The translations under genes and the position numbers were made by a program. Of a stretch of DNA of 64,000 bases, positions 23,476 through 35,400 are shown in pieces. A model generated the notes under the pieces. The model saw only the letters and a list, made by a program, of their open reading frames with translations. It made no database searches and was not told the DNA's origin. The stretch's first letter is position 1. Each line of letters starts with the position of its first letter. Source of the stretch: Phytoseiulus persimilis (Eukaryota > Arthropoda > Arachnida > Mesostigmata > Phytoseiidae); assembly GCA_037576195.1 (NCBI GenBank), contig CM075102.1, positions 6,076,001-6,140,000 of the forward strand, in the 5' to 3' direction.

Positions 23476-24112
23476 AAACCGATAGGAGTAGGCGGAGTAC
23501 GCTTCCAGAGGGACGCAAGTCCTTCGAAAGTGCACTGGCCGTTGTGCAGCGTTCTCTGTCTCTCCGGCGGAGAGAGAACGGAACGCCTCGAGCGGCCAAT
23601 CTAACTACTGTTCCCGCTGGAAGTCCGACGAGTCGGAACTGGAGCGAAATGAAAAACTTACCCACGTGAATGAAAAGACAGCACTCTGACAGAGAAATTT
23701 TATCAAAAAAATAAGGCATATGTACACATCACACAATTTCGTGGGCATACGTTTGAGTTGGAGTTGAGGCGGGTGGAAACGCCTCCGGGGCACTGGCAGG
23801 TCCAGCGCACCGCTCGATCGCTTGATCGGAGATCGGTCTCGTCTTCCACGTGTGAGGCGTTGTTAGGATGAGATTCTCCAGGCTTTCTGGGAACGAGGGC
23901 AGGACCGGGTTCCGCGTCCGCAATCGGCGGGCGTCCGACGCCGCATTGCAGAACGGGCGGCGGTCATCGGAGTCGAGGGTGTCACACACTCTGCGGGTCG
24001 CAAACCTCAGTTGGGAGCAAGGGTGTGAACCGGAGTGCTCCGAGGCGCTCCCAGACCGGTGAAACATCCCCAACGGGCCGTAGGCGAAAGTTAATATTGC
24101 CGAGTGCGACAG
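23476..24112. other. No feature recognised
   Basis: Opposing open frames on both strands without motifs. Confidence 0.3.
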
Positions 24113-24180
24113 GGGCACAGCTCAATTGGAAGTGGTTTTGGAAGCTCCATAGACCCGGAGTTCGATTGCGTTAGGAAGCA
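24113..24180 (+). other. tRNA-like sequence, possible SINE head
   Basis: The sequence contains an A-box-like CAGCTCAATTGGAAG and, about 35 bases on, a B-box-like GGAGTTCGATT. This is the layout of a degraded tRNA or tRNA-derived SINE. Stems do not pair well enough to call a functional tRNA. Confidence 0.3.
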
Positions 24181-24773
24181 GAGATGTCGGACCCTCTCGG
24201 GTTGGACACAATTTCCGTTCATCAGAAGCTCATCCAGTCCAGTTTCTGTTTCAGTTCCAGATCTCTTTATTCATGTTTGAAGGTTTATAAAAGACTGGCT
24301 TCCTTGAATTACGCCAGGAGTAGAGCTTGTTGACTCTATCGGAGCGTGTGATACACTTTGACTTTGGGTGTGTCAGACTACCTGGGCTACTTAGGGATAG
24401 AAGGTTCTCGAGGATGACGCGACTCGCTGGTTCCACGACTGTATTCAACTGCACATCGACACTCTTGGTCTCAGTTTTCCTAGATGTGTCAGCCCGCGCT
24501 GCTGCATCCTTCTCTCTCATTCCGGCGCACAATACATTTGAATTCGACTCTAACATTCGGCCATTGACTCCACGATGTCCTCAGCGTTAACTAACACATG
24601 AATATTTGCGAACTTGAACTCATCCGGTTCGTCAGCTACTTCTCCTTCGGGCTGTTCTCGAATCCGTATCGGTCTGGACGTTTCCGTTGCCTTCGCGGGT
24701 ATCTCGGTTGCGGTGTTTCGCCGGCGGGACCCATAGTCACTCCGAGCTCCCCCTGCGTAGAGGATTCCTCCAG
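24181..24773. other. 3' flank of the Ty3/gypsy frame
   Basis: Lies downstream of the Gag-Pol stop on the minus strand, where a 3' LTR should be. I could not match it to any second copy, and saw neither a polypurine tract nor TG...CA ends. Confidence 0.3.
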
Positions 24774-27700
24774 TTACCCTTCTCCTCCTGCCTCCGGTGT
24801 CTCCGGGGGAACCATGAACGCTTGATCCAAAGAACTTGTGAGTCCTTCATCTCCTACTGCGCTGAACGTACTTTCCAGAAGACCCGCGAGCTGGGCATCC
24901 GTCTCACTGGTGATATTGTCAACTCCTGAAGGACCTTGATTCGCCGAGTCTTCCAAATTGATGCTTATTTCCATTGGACTATCATCCGATGAGTCCTGCT
25001 GTTGGCTAGCTGGCTCCCGATAGGTCGATGCTTCTGGCTTCGTTACTGGCTCGTTCTCCGATTCTCCTTCGTCAGTCTCAACACCTGGAACGATCTCGTC
25101 TCCACTCTCACATGCGATCTTGAATAATTTCAACTGGGAACAATGGGCTGTGGTGAAGTAGGCATTCTTGGCTAAATGAGTGATCTGGTACGTATCATTT
25201 GGCAGTACGCTACTTATAAGCATCGGCCCTCTAAATTTATTCTGAAGTTTTGTCGGCTCGCCGGTCGCTACCGGGAGTCTCCTCACCACGACGATGTCGC
25301 CCACTGAGTACCGTACTCGATGAGGCTTGCGATGTTTGTCGTATTGTTTACCGTATTCCTCTTGCGCTCGTACCATCGCTGTCCTGACTTCATCGCATAT
25401 GGCTTGGGGCGGCCGCCACCCCCCTGACTGCTGTTGTTCGTCCACGAACACTGAGAAGTTATCCATCGGCGGCAAGTAACCGTGGAGTACCTCGAACGGA
25501 GCTCTTCCTGTGGACTCTGCAGGTGCTCTGTTGATATGGTGCGCGACGATTGGTACCTTGAATGCCCAGTCTTTCTTCTCGGGATGAGTGCACATCGTAC
25601 GCAACATCGTGACAACCGTTCTGACCATGCGCTCTGTTTGGCCATTCGCTTGGGGGTGCTGAGTCGAGGTCAGCACATGTCGGATTCCTTTACTCCTCAT
25701 GAACTCCCCAAACTTCCGTGATGTGAATGCGGTCCCTCTGTCAGACAGCAATACTTTTGGAACCCCATAGCTGAGAAACACTTTCTCCAAGAAATTTCGA
25801 ACATACTTCGTTTCCGTGGATTTGACGGCTTCTAGGACAACATATTTCGAGAGGCTATCCACTAAGACAATGATGTGTTCTCGCCCGTTCGATTTCGGGA
25901 AGGGTCCTACGTGATCGATTTGCACTTTTTCGAATGGTCTTTTTGGAGGCGGTGCTGAATTGCAAAACCCCTCCTGTCGCCCCGATATTTCTTTGTTGTA
26001 CAAACATGGGATACACACTCTGATGTGCTGTTGAACATATTTCTTCATTCCAGGGAACCAGTACCTTTCTCGAATCAAATCCAGTGTTCTGTCCTTTCCG
26101 AAATGGCCAGATTTTTCGTGCATTAGCACACAGATATATTTCCTCATCGATTTGGGAACCACGAAGAGCAGCCTTGTTTCCTCTTTGTTCTGTTCAAGCC
26201 GGTATAGGATGCCCTCTTTCACCTCGAAATCCGCGAAATCCGTACTCTTGTCTCTGCTAATCACCCGCTCGATCTTCTTCTTCAATTCCTCATCCTGCTG
26301 TTGGATCATCGCGATCGAATTCTCGAACGTCTTAATTTGTAAGACTTTCTTCGGGTTTGACTCGGGTTGACTGCCCTCATTCATCATTGGGACTCCCTCA
26401 TTCACGTCCTCCTCTTCGATCGCGTCTTCTGTTGGAAAACGGCTAAAGGCATCCACGTGTTGCATCTTAGCGCCTGCTCTATGCACTATGTCAAACTTGA
26501 ACTCCGCCAATCTGTTCAGCCAGCGGGCGATTTGAGCACTTGTTGTTGTCCTGCTCCGGAGCGCCTGTACCGCGACACAGTCTGTAACTATCTCGAATTT
26601 CTCTCCGTACAAGTAATGCCTGAATCGTTCACAAGCCCATACTACTGCAAGCTGTTCGAGCTTTGTAGAATGGTAATTCTTTTCGGTGGTAGAAAGTCGA
26701 CGGCTCACTGCGTAGATCAGTCTCCAGTGACCATCTATCTTCTGCATCAACGCAGCTCCCAGGCCTGGAGCTGAAGCATCGGTATGTACTTGAATTGGGC
26801 ATCCTCTTGTGAATTTCACCAATACCGGTTCTGCGAGAAGTCGTTGCTTCAACTCTTGGAAGGCGTTCTCACAGTTTTGCTTCCATTCGAACACTGCGTC
26901 CTTCTTCATCAGGGCAATCAACGGATTAGCGATCGATGCAAACCCCTTAATGAATCGACGGAAGAAACTTGCCAATCCAACGAATTTCCTCACTTCATGA
27001 ATACTGGTGGGTGTTGGGAAAAGTTCGATAGCTCTTAGATTACCCTCTCCAGGCCGAACTCCTGCTGCTGAGATTCTGAATCCCAAAAATTCCACGGTAT
27101 CCATGAAGAACTTGCACTTCTTCAACCGGATCTTCAAATGTGCTTCCTTCAGAACTCCCAAGATTCTTCGTAGCTGCTCTAGGTGGTCATCGTACCTGTC
27201 GGCCGCACAGATCATATCATCGATGAAGGGAAACACCGTCTGTTCTCCAATTGTTTTCTGGAGTCTCGTCATCAGCTCTTGAAATACGGCTGGTCCGTTT
27301 GCTAGGCCCATCATCATAACAATGGGCTCATAATGTCCATCGGGAGTGATAAACGCAGCTTTACGACTCGAGCCTGGAGCCATTGGTATCTGGAAATATC
27401 CATAGGCCAAATCCAATGTACTGTAAAAGTTCTTCCCACCCACTGCGTCTAAGATGTCATCGATCAACGGGATCGGGAAATTTTTTCTGATAGTCTGATC
27501 ATTCAACCGGCGATAGTCAATAACTATACGCCAAGATGCATCTTTCTTTCGAACCAGCAGTACGGGACTCGCGTACGGAGATGTCGATTCGCGTATGATG
27601 CCTGCGTTGAGCATTTGTGTGATGATTTCTTTTAATGCGTCGCGCTCGATTCCCGCAAGACGAAACGGTCTCGACCATATCGGACCCCGACCTGTCGTTT

Positions 27701-29369
27701 CTTCAATTGTGCACTCGGTCAAGTCGGTGCGACCTAGATCGTGCAATCCTGTGGCAATCACCTCCGCATACTTGTTCAAGGTTTCCAACAGACCATCCTG
27801 AATCCTTTGTGGAACGAATTTTCCAAATTCCACATCCTCCTTTCCAATGCTAGGTGAAATCCGAACTTGGCCGACAGTGGGAGTCCTTTCTTTCTGAGAT
27901 GCCGGTTGCAGTGCGAAGATATTGTCCTGATTGATTATGCTTCCTCGAGCGACAACTGAACCTTTCTTGTACCGTTTGTCTTCACGCTCGTTGTTGGTTA
28001 CCGGAATGAGGACTTCTCCACGATCCACCTGACACAAGATACCGGCATTGTTCAACTCATTCACTAGCAATGCGTCGACTTCCTGATTGACCAGCTGTGC
28101 CTGGACAAAACGAATCGTTCTTGCTGGTATGATGACATCTTTCTTCGCGAAAATTCTCACCTCACTCATCTCGGACTGAGTTTGCTCAGGTTGCCAGTCG
28201 GAGACGAAATCTGTCAACATCTCCGGCTTCAAAATCCACGACATACCTCCACAGTAAATCGTCACCAACCCTCGATCGAGTAGGTCCTTTCCGATTAAGA
28301 CATCCTGGCTTCCCACCGCCCCGTTTGGTAGGACAGTGAATGTAACGTTCTGATGTTCCAACCCGTCAGCAATCATCGTAACTACAGCTTGTCCCAGTGG
28401 GGAACACGAACCCTGGCCGACTCCCGTCACAATTTTGACCGGACTGGGAGCTAGCTCAAGCTTCAGCTGCTGTGCTACTGCCTGTTCCAGTACGGTGATC
28501 TCAGCTTCCGTATCGACTCGCGCTGTCCACGGCCTCCCATTGATCGCAATATTTTTCACGCCAGGCGCATCTGAGGCTCCGTTCTTCTCTGCTTCGGAGT
28601 CGACCCCCATCCGCAGCACCTCCCGCGAAGTACATTCTGGCGCAATGTGACCCCTGTTACCGCATCTGTAACACGTGATCTCTGATCTATCTCTCTGCTG
28701 CTGTCTTCGATTATGCACGACTGGTAAAGTCGGTTGATTGGGCGTATTTCTCGCGTCGCTTGAACCAATCACGCTGCTCGTTCCGCTTGCATTACTCGTT
28801 GCTGCCGAGTCCGTTCGTGGATCGGGTGCGCGCGTAAATTGTGAGGCTTCCGTACTTCTCCTATCTTCCTGATTTCTTGGGATATACCTTCCTTCAATCA
28901 CATAGGATCTTCCGCCCGCAGTTGCCTCTCCGTCAAGCCTTCGAGTCGTATTACAGTCGATCGCCTTGTGTCCCTCCGCGCCGCAACGAAAACAGGTCAC
29001 ACGCCTTGGAAACCGATTCCGGTGGCTGTCATTCGAGAACGGCTCACTTCTGTGACCATTCCGCATGCGATTGAATGTCATGGTGTCTGAAATGTCTCTC
29101 ACTAAGGCTGACACGTCTGCATGAAATCGTCCACGGATTTCGTGTATTAGGAAAGAGTATTCGGGCGCCAAGCCCCTCAGGATGTAGTCCTTGATCCCAT
29201 CAGCTTCCAACTTGAGCTCCAGGGCCAGATTTTCCACCTTCCTCGCGAATATTTCGAGACTTTCGTTCCTTCCCTGCCTGCATCGGAACAGCTCATCCAG
29301 AACCAACGCTTGAGTTCTCCTTGGAATGTATGCTTCTCGGAATTTTTCTTCGAAGTGTTCAAAGGTCAA
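24774..29369 (-). CDS. Ty3/gypsy Gag-Pol polyprotein, one uninterrupted frame
   Basis: 1531 codons without a stop, in minus-strand order. Capsid C-terminal half (TFEHFEEKFREAYIPRR, ELFRCRQG). Two zinc knuckles (CFRCGAEGHKAIDC, CYRCGNRGHIAPEC). Protease with VDTEAEITVL. Reverse transcriptase with WRIVIDYRRLN, FYSTLDLAYGYFQIP, FPFIDDMICA (catalytic pair FIDD) and EFLGFRIS. RNase H with HTDASAPGLGA and TKLEQLAVVWA. Integrase with an HHCC finger (HEKSGHFGK...CIPC) and core acids in QIDHVGP, LLSDRGTAF and QANGQTERM. A GPY/F-like C terminus reads FRGPMLISSVLPNDTYQI. It makes the particle and copies and inserts the element. The N-terminal part of Gag and both LTRs are not seen, and the right edge abuts a Tc1 fragment. 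The protease active-site glycine (D-T-G) reads Glu. Otherwise it looks recently functional. Confidence 0.92.
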   Translation of the reverse strand: MTFEHFEEKFREAYIPRRTQALVLDELFRCRQGRNESLEIFARKVENLALELKLEADGIKDYILRGLAPEYSFLIHEIRGRFHADVSALVRDISDTMTFNRMRNGHRSEPFSNDSHRNRFPRRVTCFRCGAEGHKAIDCNTTRRLDGEATAGGRSYVIEGRYIPRNQEDRRSTEASQFTRAPDPRTDSAATSNASGTSSVIGSSDARNTPNQPTLPVVHNRRQQQRDRSEITCYRCGNRGHIAPECTSREVLRMGVDSEAEKNGASDAPGVKNIAINGRPWTARVDTEAEITVLEQAVAQQLKLELAPSPVKIVTGVGQGSCSPLGQAVVTMIADGLEHQNVTFTVLPNGAVGSQDVLIGKDLLDRGLVTIYCGGMSWILKPEMLTDFVSDWQPEQTQSEMSEVRIFAKKDVIIPARTIRFVQAQLVNQEVDALLVNELNNAGILCQVDRGEVLIPVTNNEREDKRYKKGSVVARGSIINQDNIFALQPASQKERTPTVGQVRISPSIGKEDVEFGKFVPQRIQDGLLETLNKYAEVIATGLHDLGRTDLTECTIEETTGRGPIWSRPFRLAGIERDALKEIITQMLNAGIIRESTSPYASPVLLVRKKDASWRIVIDYRRLNDQTIRKNFPIPLIDDILDAVGGKNFYSTLDLAYGYFQIPMAPGSSRKAAFITPDGHYEPIVMMMGLANGPAVFQELMTRLQKTIGEQTVFPFIDDMICAADRYDDHLEQLRRILGVLKEAHLKIRLKKCKFFMDTVEFLGFRISAAGVRPGEGNLRAIELFPTPTSIHEVRKFVGLASFFRRFIKGFASIANPLIALMKKDAVFEWKQNCENAFQELKQRLLAEPVLVKFTRGCPIQVHTDASAPGLGAALMQKIDGHWRLIYAVSRRLSTTEKNYHSTKLEQLAVVWACERFRHYLYGEKFEIVTDCVAVQALRSRTTTSAQIARWLNRLAEFKFDIVHRAGAKMQHVDAFSRFPTEDAIEEEDVNEGVPMMNEGSQPESNPKKVLQIKTFENSIAMIQQQDEELKKKIERVISRDKSTDFADFEVKEGILYRLEQNKEETRLLFVVPKSMRKYICVLMHEKSGHFGKDRTLDLIRERYWFPGMKKYVQQHIRVCIPCLYNKEISGRQEGFCNSAPPPKRPFEKVQIDHVGPFPKSNGREHIIVLVDSLSKYVVLEAVKSTETKYVRNFLEKVFLSYGVPKVLLSDRGTAFTSRKFGEFMRSKGIRHVLTSTQHPQANGQTERMVRTVVTMLRTMCTHPEKKDWAFKVPIVAHHINRAPAESTGRAPFEVLHGYLPPMDNFSVFVDEQQQSGGWRPPQAICDEVRTAMVRAQEEYGKQYDKHRKPHRVRYSVGDIVVVRRLPVATGEPTKLQNKFRGPMLISSVLPNDTYQITHLAKNAYFTTAHCSQLKLFKIACESGDEIVPGVETDEGESENEPVTKPEASTYREPASQQQDSSDDSPMEISINLEDSANQGPSGVDNITSETDAQLAGLLESTFSAVGDEGLTSSLDQAFMVPPETPEAGGEG

Positions 29370-29379
29370 CGTGGCCGCA

Positions 29380-29868
29380 TGGTTCCGATGCCAAACATGC
29401 TCCTCTTCTTCGCATAACTCTCTGGGTCGGCCACAAATTTGCTGATCACCTTCCGGCTGCGACCGGTCATTCGAGAAATCTCGGCTTGCGACGTGTTCTG
29501 GGTATAAAGTCGCAGGATCACAATTTTTTCACTTTCAACGAGAGCGCGCCTCGACCCATGGCGGAATCAGCACCGAAATGGAGTGGAGAGAATCCGGCAA
29601 CGAGGAAGCTTATTGTGGACCCAACTTCGTTGTCATACTTGTTCACGACAGCGTCTCAGCCAGGATTCTCCGCTAACGTGCTATATTTTTGTCGGCCCCG
29701 AAAATTCCTTCATCCTGAATGAGTTCCGAAATTTGAAGCCGACGAGTATGAGAACCGAACGCTGGATTTCGAATCGTGGTTTCGGCCCCGGGGGAGAATC
29801 GCCGAGTGTTTTGGAGGAAATGTGATTTTTTGAGCTAAAGAGCAGTCGGGCTATCATTTTGTCGGGCA
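29380..29868 (-). pseudogene. Tc1-like transposon 5' end and transposase N-terminus
   Basis: From an ATG at 29559 the minus strand reads a homeodomain-like HTH, EKIVILRLYTQNTSQAEISR MTGRSRKVISKFVADPESY, as in Tc1/mariner transposases, then breaks at the gypsy boundary near 29375. Its 5' end at 29868 is CACTGCCCGACAAAA next to a TA, with a related direct repeat (GGGGCCGACAAAAA) near 29690. That is the two-repeat end layout seen in many Tc1 elements. The catalytic domain is missing. Confidence 0.65.
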
Positions 29869-30720
29869 GTGTATGTCGTCTGAATCTGAAATCGGAAGTC
29901 ACAATAACTCCGAGGTCTCGGCTGGAGTCGACCAAAGGAAAGGGTTTGTCAAGAAGGAATAGGAGTGGTCACCCGGCTTCGTCTTGAGAATGCCGCCTTT
30001 CGGCACCGAGAGACCAATGCCGCTTTCGACGGACCAGCGCACGACGCCCTCGATACCGGCTTGAAGGACCTAGCTACCTCGACTAAATTCCTGATATCGT
30101 CCGTGAACAGTCGGTAGTGGACCCCCGAAGGAAGAAAGTCCGAAATATCGAGAGCATTGATAGTCCAGAGGAGAGGACCTGAGACTGAGCCTTGAGGTGC
30201 ATGAGCCTTGAACCACATGGGCAGTCAGCGGGGGGGGGGGGGGGATGAGTGTGAACCGAGGCGAAGAATGACCTGCCTTGCACTGCCGGGTGCAATGCCG
30301 AGTTTGCGCTGTTGAGAAGACGTGGATGGTGGACCTAGTAAAATGCTCTCGAGATGTCGGAGTAGACACAATGGACATGTGTGGGCACAATGGACAGTCG
30401 GCTCACCAATGTGTCAGATGTTTTCTAGGCAGGAAACCAGTTCTGTAAATTGAGCATTTGGCCGGGAGTGTCACGCACCCGACTGAATGCTGTATGACTA
30501 TTGATCCAATTAGGCAGAGGTGTCAAACTGTGTGTCGCTACACACCAGGGTGCCGAGGGTGCTGCGAGGTGTCTCGGGGTACAAAAGGGGCACAGAGTAT
30601 TGAGGTCTTCCGAGGGATGACAAGGGCGAATTCTGATACGGTCCTCAGAAGTTCGTTCCAAGGGATTCGCGGCCCACCTTGGGCATGATGAACTTGATCG
30701 CGGTTGAACGTACAAGAAAC
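29869..30720 (-). mobile_element. Decayed LINE reverse transcriptase fragment
   Basis: The minus strand gives, in order and across frameshifts, a block with VYSDISRAF (the 'D--KAFD' motif), GSVSGPLLWTINALDISDF (the 'PQGS-LGPLLF---ND' motif), GVHYRLFTDDI (the catalytic 'F-ADD' motif with Thr for Ala) and SRDLGVIVTSDFRF. The downstream part ends exactly at the TA where the Tc1 end begins, so the Tc1 probably inserted into the LINE. Confidence 0.65.
30230..30244 (+). repeat. Homopolymer, 15 G
   Basis: Uninterrupted G tract inside the LINE fragment. Confidence 0.9.
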
Positions 30721-31708
30721 AGAAGAACCGTGGGTTGAAAGTATCACATACTACCTCTTGTTTTGCGTGAAAACGTGGAGTATTCGCTGTGTGGGGTCAA
30801 TGAGGTGAGTTGGGAACCGGTCATGATTGTTATTTTGATCTCGCGGGGCCGATGTCAGGAACGATTCATTGAAATCTTCGTCGGATTTTTCAGTGTCCCA
30901 GAGCATTCAACTCCCCGCGTTGCCTGAGAACCACTCAAGGTGCTCCGCAGAGCAGCTCAAATGCGGGCCTCCTTCCCTGCACAGTTGATTCCCTTGCGTC
31001 TCTCGGAACTTTGGAAAAACGGTTATTCATGCTGATTTCCGAGCTTTCCGAGTGGGTGCACATATCGGCCTCGGACTTAATCTTAGGCTGATCGAGTTAA
31101 TGCCGGAATCGAATGAGGGCTTCTTTCGTGGAGGGTATAGCGGAATAAGGGGTGTTCTAGGCCCCACCCAGATTTCCGAATCTCGATGCATGGTTCGATA
31201 CCTCCCTCAGAATGCCTCATTTTGCCGTATTCGGATCTTTCAGATTACCATCGGTTACCTCCGACCCATGCGTGCAACAACGGAGAATGCTAGAGACTCG
31301 TGGTTTAGTGCGTTCGAAAGCTGAATAAAAACGCAACAAAATCATGTTGATTCGAACTGCATGAAGCATTTTTTCGACGAGAACCACCCAATTTCAGAGC
31401 CGAAAAATTGAAATTTGTGGCATTTTTGGTACCGAAACCATCTGCACGACGGCGGAACAAGACCAGCCAAGTTTTTTTAGCATCCCGCCGATCGTGCGGA
31501 ACTGCTCGAGCGGAAACCGTTCCGTTCAGACATCGTTGTTCTACTGACCGGTTTTTCGAACTGGAACGCCCGTTCCTAGGGGACTGTTGACGTTGATACT
31601 CGGGACCTTGTTTGACCGTCACACTGGAGAGCCTCCGCTGGGTGTCCGTGCCTATTGAGTTTCTCCTGAGGGCTCAATTACAAGTATTGTCGGCATCGTG
31701 AACATGCA
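30721..31708. other. No feature recognised
   Basis: AT/GC-mixed sequence with only short frames on both strands. Confidence 0.35.
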
Positions 31709-32120
31709 GTGTTCGAAAATTCCGGCCTCTGGAACAGACGCGCTCTCTGCCGCTTTTTTCGGGTCTCAACAGAGAGGTTTTACAGCGAGTCGGGCTGCAG
31801 TGATTCGTGGAACACGTTAGTGATCTTCGAGTTCCTTTCAACTCTGCTCAGCGAATTCTCCGTGGACATGCCTAATCGGAGATGCTCATTCTGTGGAATG
31901 TGGCACAGGAAGCGGGATTTCGCAAAAGCCATTCGATCTAGCGACGATTTGGAGCGATACCGTTCTATGTACGTTCCCGGACATTCAAGTCAGCAACGGC
32001 GTACTGTCTCGTGGGGCATGTAGTCGTCGTTCGCACCCGCGTCCGAATACGGGCGGCCCATCGGTGGGAGAGTCGGCTGGAGTACCGCGAAGCCTAGGAA
32101 CAACAAGCTCGTCTGAACCT
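31709..32120 (+). CDS. Unidentified small cysteine/histidine-containing frame
   Basis: An open frame whose internal Met at about 31868 starts MPNRRCSFCGMWHRKRDF, then DDLERYRSMYVP. A frame change near 31980 continues GACSRRSHPRPNTGGPSVG. The C-x2-C-x-x-W-H-R-K-R-D-F opening looks like the start of a small zinc-binding domain such as those at the N terminus of transposon proteins, but I cannot name a family. It lies just left of the 32.4-44.7 kb composite element. It may be a transposon fragment rather than a host gene. Confidence 0.3.
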
Positions 32121-32424
32121 TCTGAATCGATGGACTTCGATTACCAGCTTCATCGTCGCCAGCATAGACGGAGCTCGTCGAGCTGAAGTACGGAAGTGTT
32201 GTCTCAACTGAGAGTTACTGTTCCGTTTGCGGATCGATGAGCTCGCGGACCAAGGTCCCCGCACGGTAGGGTCTCGACTTACGTCGTTTCGACTTCCGTC
32301 GGTCTCTGACTTACGTCGGTTCCGATTCTCCCTAGTCGGCATGATTTTTCTCCGGAAGATTTCAGAATTCCGCCAATGAAGCCTGTTGATGTATTCAAAT
32401 AACGCGCTGCTCAACCAACCCAGC

Positions 32425-35400
32425 GGGTGTGGGTCAAATGCGCCGGAACGATGTGCGTCAAATGTTCCGGAACATCTCACGGATGGATGCATCCGGGCTG
32501 TCGACGAGGCCTGGGCGGCGCCTGGGTCGATGTGAACAGGAGTAGGGTGCTGCACGGCTACCGTGCTTCCGGAGGCTATGAGTTGGTAGCCGTGGAATGG
32601 GGTATGGAATGGCTTCTTATGCGAGCGAAGATGACGATATTCGGTGTTCAGCTTTGGTTTCGTTCTCTGAAACCGTTGAGTGAGTGGAGTTACGACTCGG
32701 CCACGACTCAGGCCGACCCTGAGAGTTGTATCTCTTCTTTCAGAATGTGATGTAACGTGGCGGGTCAGGCCAGCGTAAGGAGACTGCTTCGCCTCATCAC
32801 AAAAGAAGAGTGTCGTCTTTCGGTTTCGTCGTTGAGGACGAATGAAGGATTGATGGCGACTGGAACATAAGGTCCACAACGGAACGTTGAACAAACCGAG
32901 TTGAGCAGTGAAGCATCCAGTTCCATGCGTTCCTGTCAGGCCTCCGTCCTGCTGGTTTGTTCCCCTTGGCGACTACCAGACTCTGACTCCTGACTCAAAG
33001 CCTCTCGCTTCTGACTCCATTCTTCGTAGATTCGTACACTTATAGGCGCCGATTGGCTTGACGATACCATCATAAATATCCATTTGAATCCGATCGCAAT
33101 CCGCAGTCTGAACCACCTCGACTTACCAAAGGTTTACGTCTTCAGCACATTCCTCCTGGAGGTGCTCGACCCCATCGATTATGCTGATGTCAAGCGGTGA
33201 ACGCGAGAAGAAGATATTTTCTCATGCGATATTATATTTTTTCCCGTACACCAGAATAACCACTGGTCGATGACGATGGTGGGCTTGCGGATTCGAGGAA
33301 TTAGGGACATGGACTCGACTGCTAATCGTAACCATGAATGCCAGCGAAAAGTGTTAACTTACTTGTCCCTCGAACACGAAGACAAAAAAAACGTTCTGTC
33401 GAGCTCAAATCATGGGCTTCGACGAACCCAGATATCCAACGGCAGCGGAACGCGGATGACTGTGGAGTTTTCGCTCTAAAACACGGCCCCCAAGACGTGA
33501 AGATTGCTTCCAGTCAGAAAGACATGCCGTACTTTCGATATCGAATCATGTACGAAATCCTCCCATCAGAGATCCTTCCGAATGGCTTCGGCGAAGGCCG
33601 AGGCGCGTTGATAGATTCAGAAATTCCAGAGTGAATTATTCCAGATAAATTTAGATTCGGGATCATGTGGGGGAATCATGGATAGCAGAGCAAAAATCCT
33701 CCGTCGATCATGTTAATGAATAATCTACACTTTCCAACACAGCGACATGACTTCCTGCGAAGGTTCGGCGAGAGTTCCCATTGCCTTCCTGGACGCCCAA
33801 TGCGGCCTTCGCAACATAGTCTTATCCCTAGCGCCGCAGGATAGATTCGTGATCGGAATGAGGCGACACATACGATTTCCAAAAAAGTATCCTCGAGATG
33901 CATCGTAAGCGGCGAATCAAGGGCGGCGGAACATTGTCAGTCTCTCGAATTGGTGGAACCATCCACCATGCATCATTTTGTGGTGTTTTGCTCATCAGAG
34001 AATCCACTGATAGAAATTCTTTGTCAGTGTCCTTCAGGAACAGTCAAAAATGGATACGCGATGCTTTCAACTCGTCCTACGGGTCTCCATAACGTCAGCA
34101 GCTGGTTTTGTGATGGCAAACTTCACACCTACGAGGAGGCGGATTCTACTTTTGCCGAGCTCAGTTCCTTTGAGCTTCTAACACGGCGCCGCTGCTCACC
34201 CCGTCGCTATCACTTTTTCACTCCGCCGCCGTCCGAAAGGCAGACGGCCCGAATCGTAATTCGGACTGTTGCTGTTCGGCACCCCAGAGATTTCGAATTT
34301 GGCGCGCCTCCTGGACCCACCATCGACCGCCCGAATCCGTCCATCCTGAAAAGAGTTCGGAACATCTGACGTTCATCGCGCCGGAATGGTCCAGGTTGGA
34401 TGCATTTTCGAAGGGTCCGGACCGGTCCACATTGGATGCATTGGGGCGCGTTCCGGAGACAGAAATAGGGGTGCAGCAACACGGCTGGGCGTGTTTAAAT
34501 AATGGGCTTTTTCACGGTAACTTTCATTCGATTGTGCGTCGGCGGCGGAAGAAATGGGAAATTTCCTAGTCGGCACTCTTTGCATCAGATGCTGATCCCA
34601 GTGAGGATGACAGGATTTGATGTCGCCATCTACAAACCGCTGAGTTATCGTGTGCGTGCGGAGATCAACGCTTATGTTAAGAATCACTTGATGAGAAGTT
34701 GTCGGGGAAACTTCGTCGAGCCGAGCTTGCCGGAGATCGGGTTTGAGGCGAGAGACTGAGAGGGGGAAGTCTCTGACAACAGTTTCCAAGACGAGTTCCG
34801 CGTACATTGACAAAAAATTTGCCTCTGTCGGGAGTTTCGTCGCTGAATGGAACTTCCTTTGCAAAAACGCATACAGAGGGCCCGAGAGGCTTTTCATAAT
34901 TCGCAGATGTTCGAAGATATGCTAGAGAGATATGAGTCATTGTCAGTGGTGCCACGATGAGCACGAGAGAGCGCTCCAGCCGTGATCGTGAATCCACCCG
35001 ACTTCCTTGTGAGCAGCGGCATTGTATTCTACTTAAGATCCGTTTCCAGTAAAGCTCAGATCTGAGGGAGTTCTGCGGTTATTCTCAGCGCTAGAACTAC
35101 ATAAGCTCCAGCCTCGAATTGAGCCCCACGATATTCTCGAACTGAGTCATTGAAACCTCGAGCTGATGAGACTTAGCTTACAATCGGAGAACTGGGAAGA
35201 GAACCTCCATCAAATGAGGAGAACAAGCTTATGGAAAGCTTGCAGTTTAGCCCTCGAATACCTGAGGGAGCGCGCATCTCAAATCCTACCGCTCATCTCC
35301 TCCCTGAAATGCGTTTACCCTCACGAATCATATCGAGACTCATAAGTCATAAGGCTAACAAGCCAAACGAGCTGCGACGCAGCACCCTACCTTCCGTCTC

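Noticed and set aside
23006-23719. A 237-residue minus-strand protein
   Set aside because: The opposite strand contains the recognisable BEL integrase tail; the minus frame is its shadow.
29370-29540. Missing N-terminal part of the gypsy Gag
   Set aside because: The Gag frame happens to stay open here, but the adjacent frame encodes a Tc1 helix-turn-helix with its ATG and element end, so the open Gag frame is incidental.
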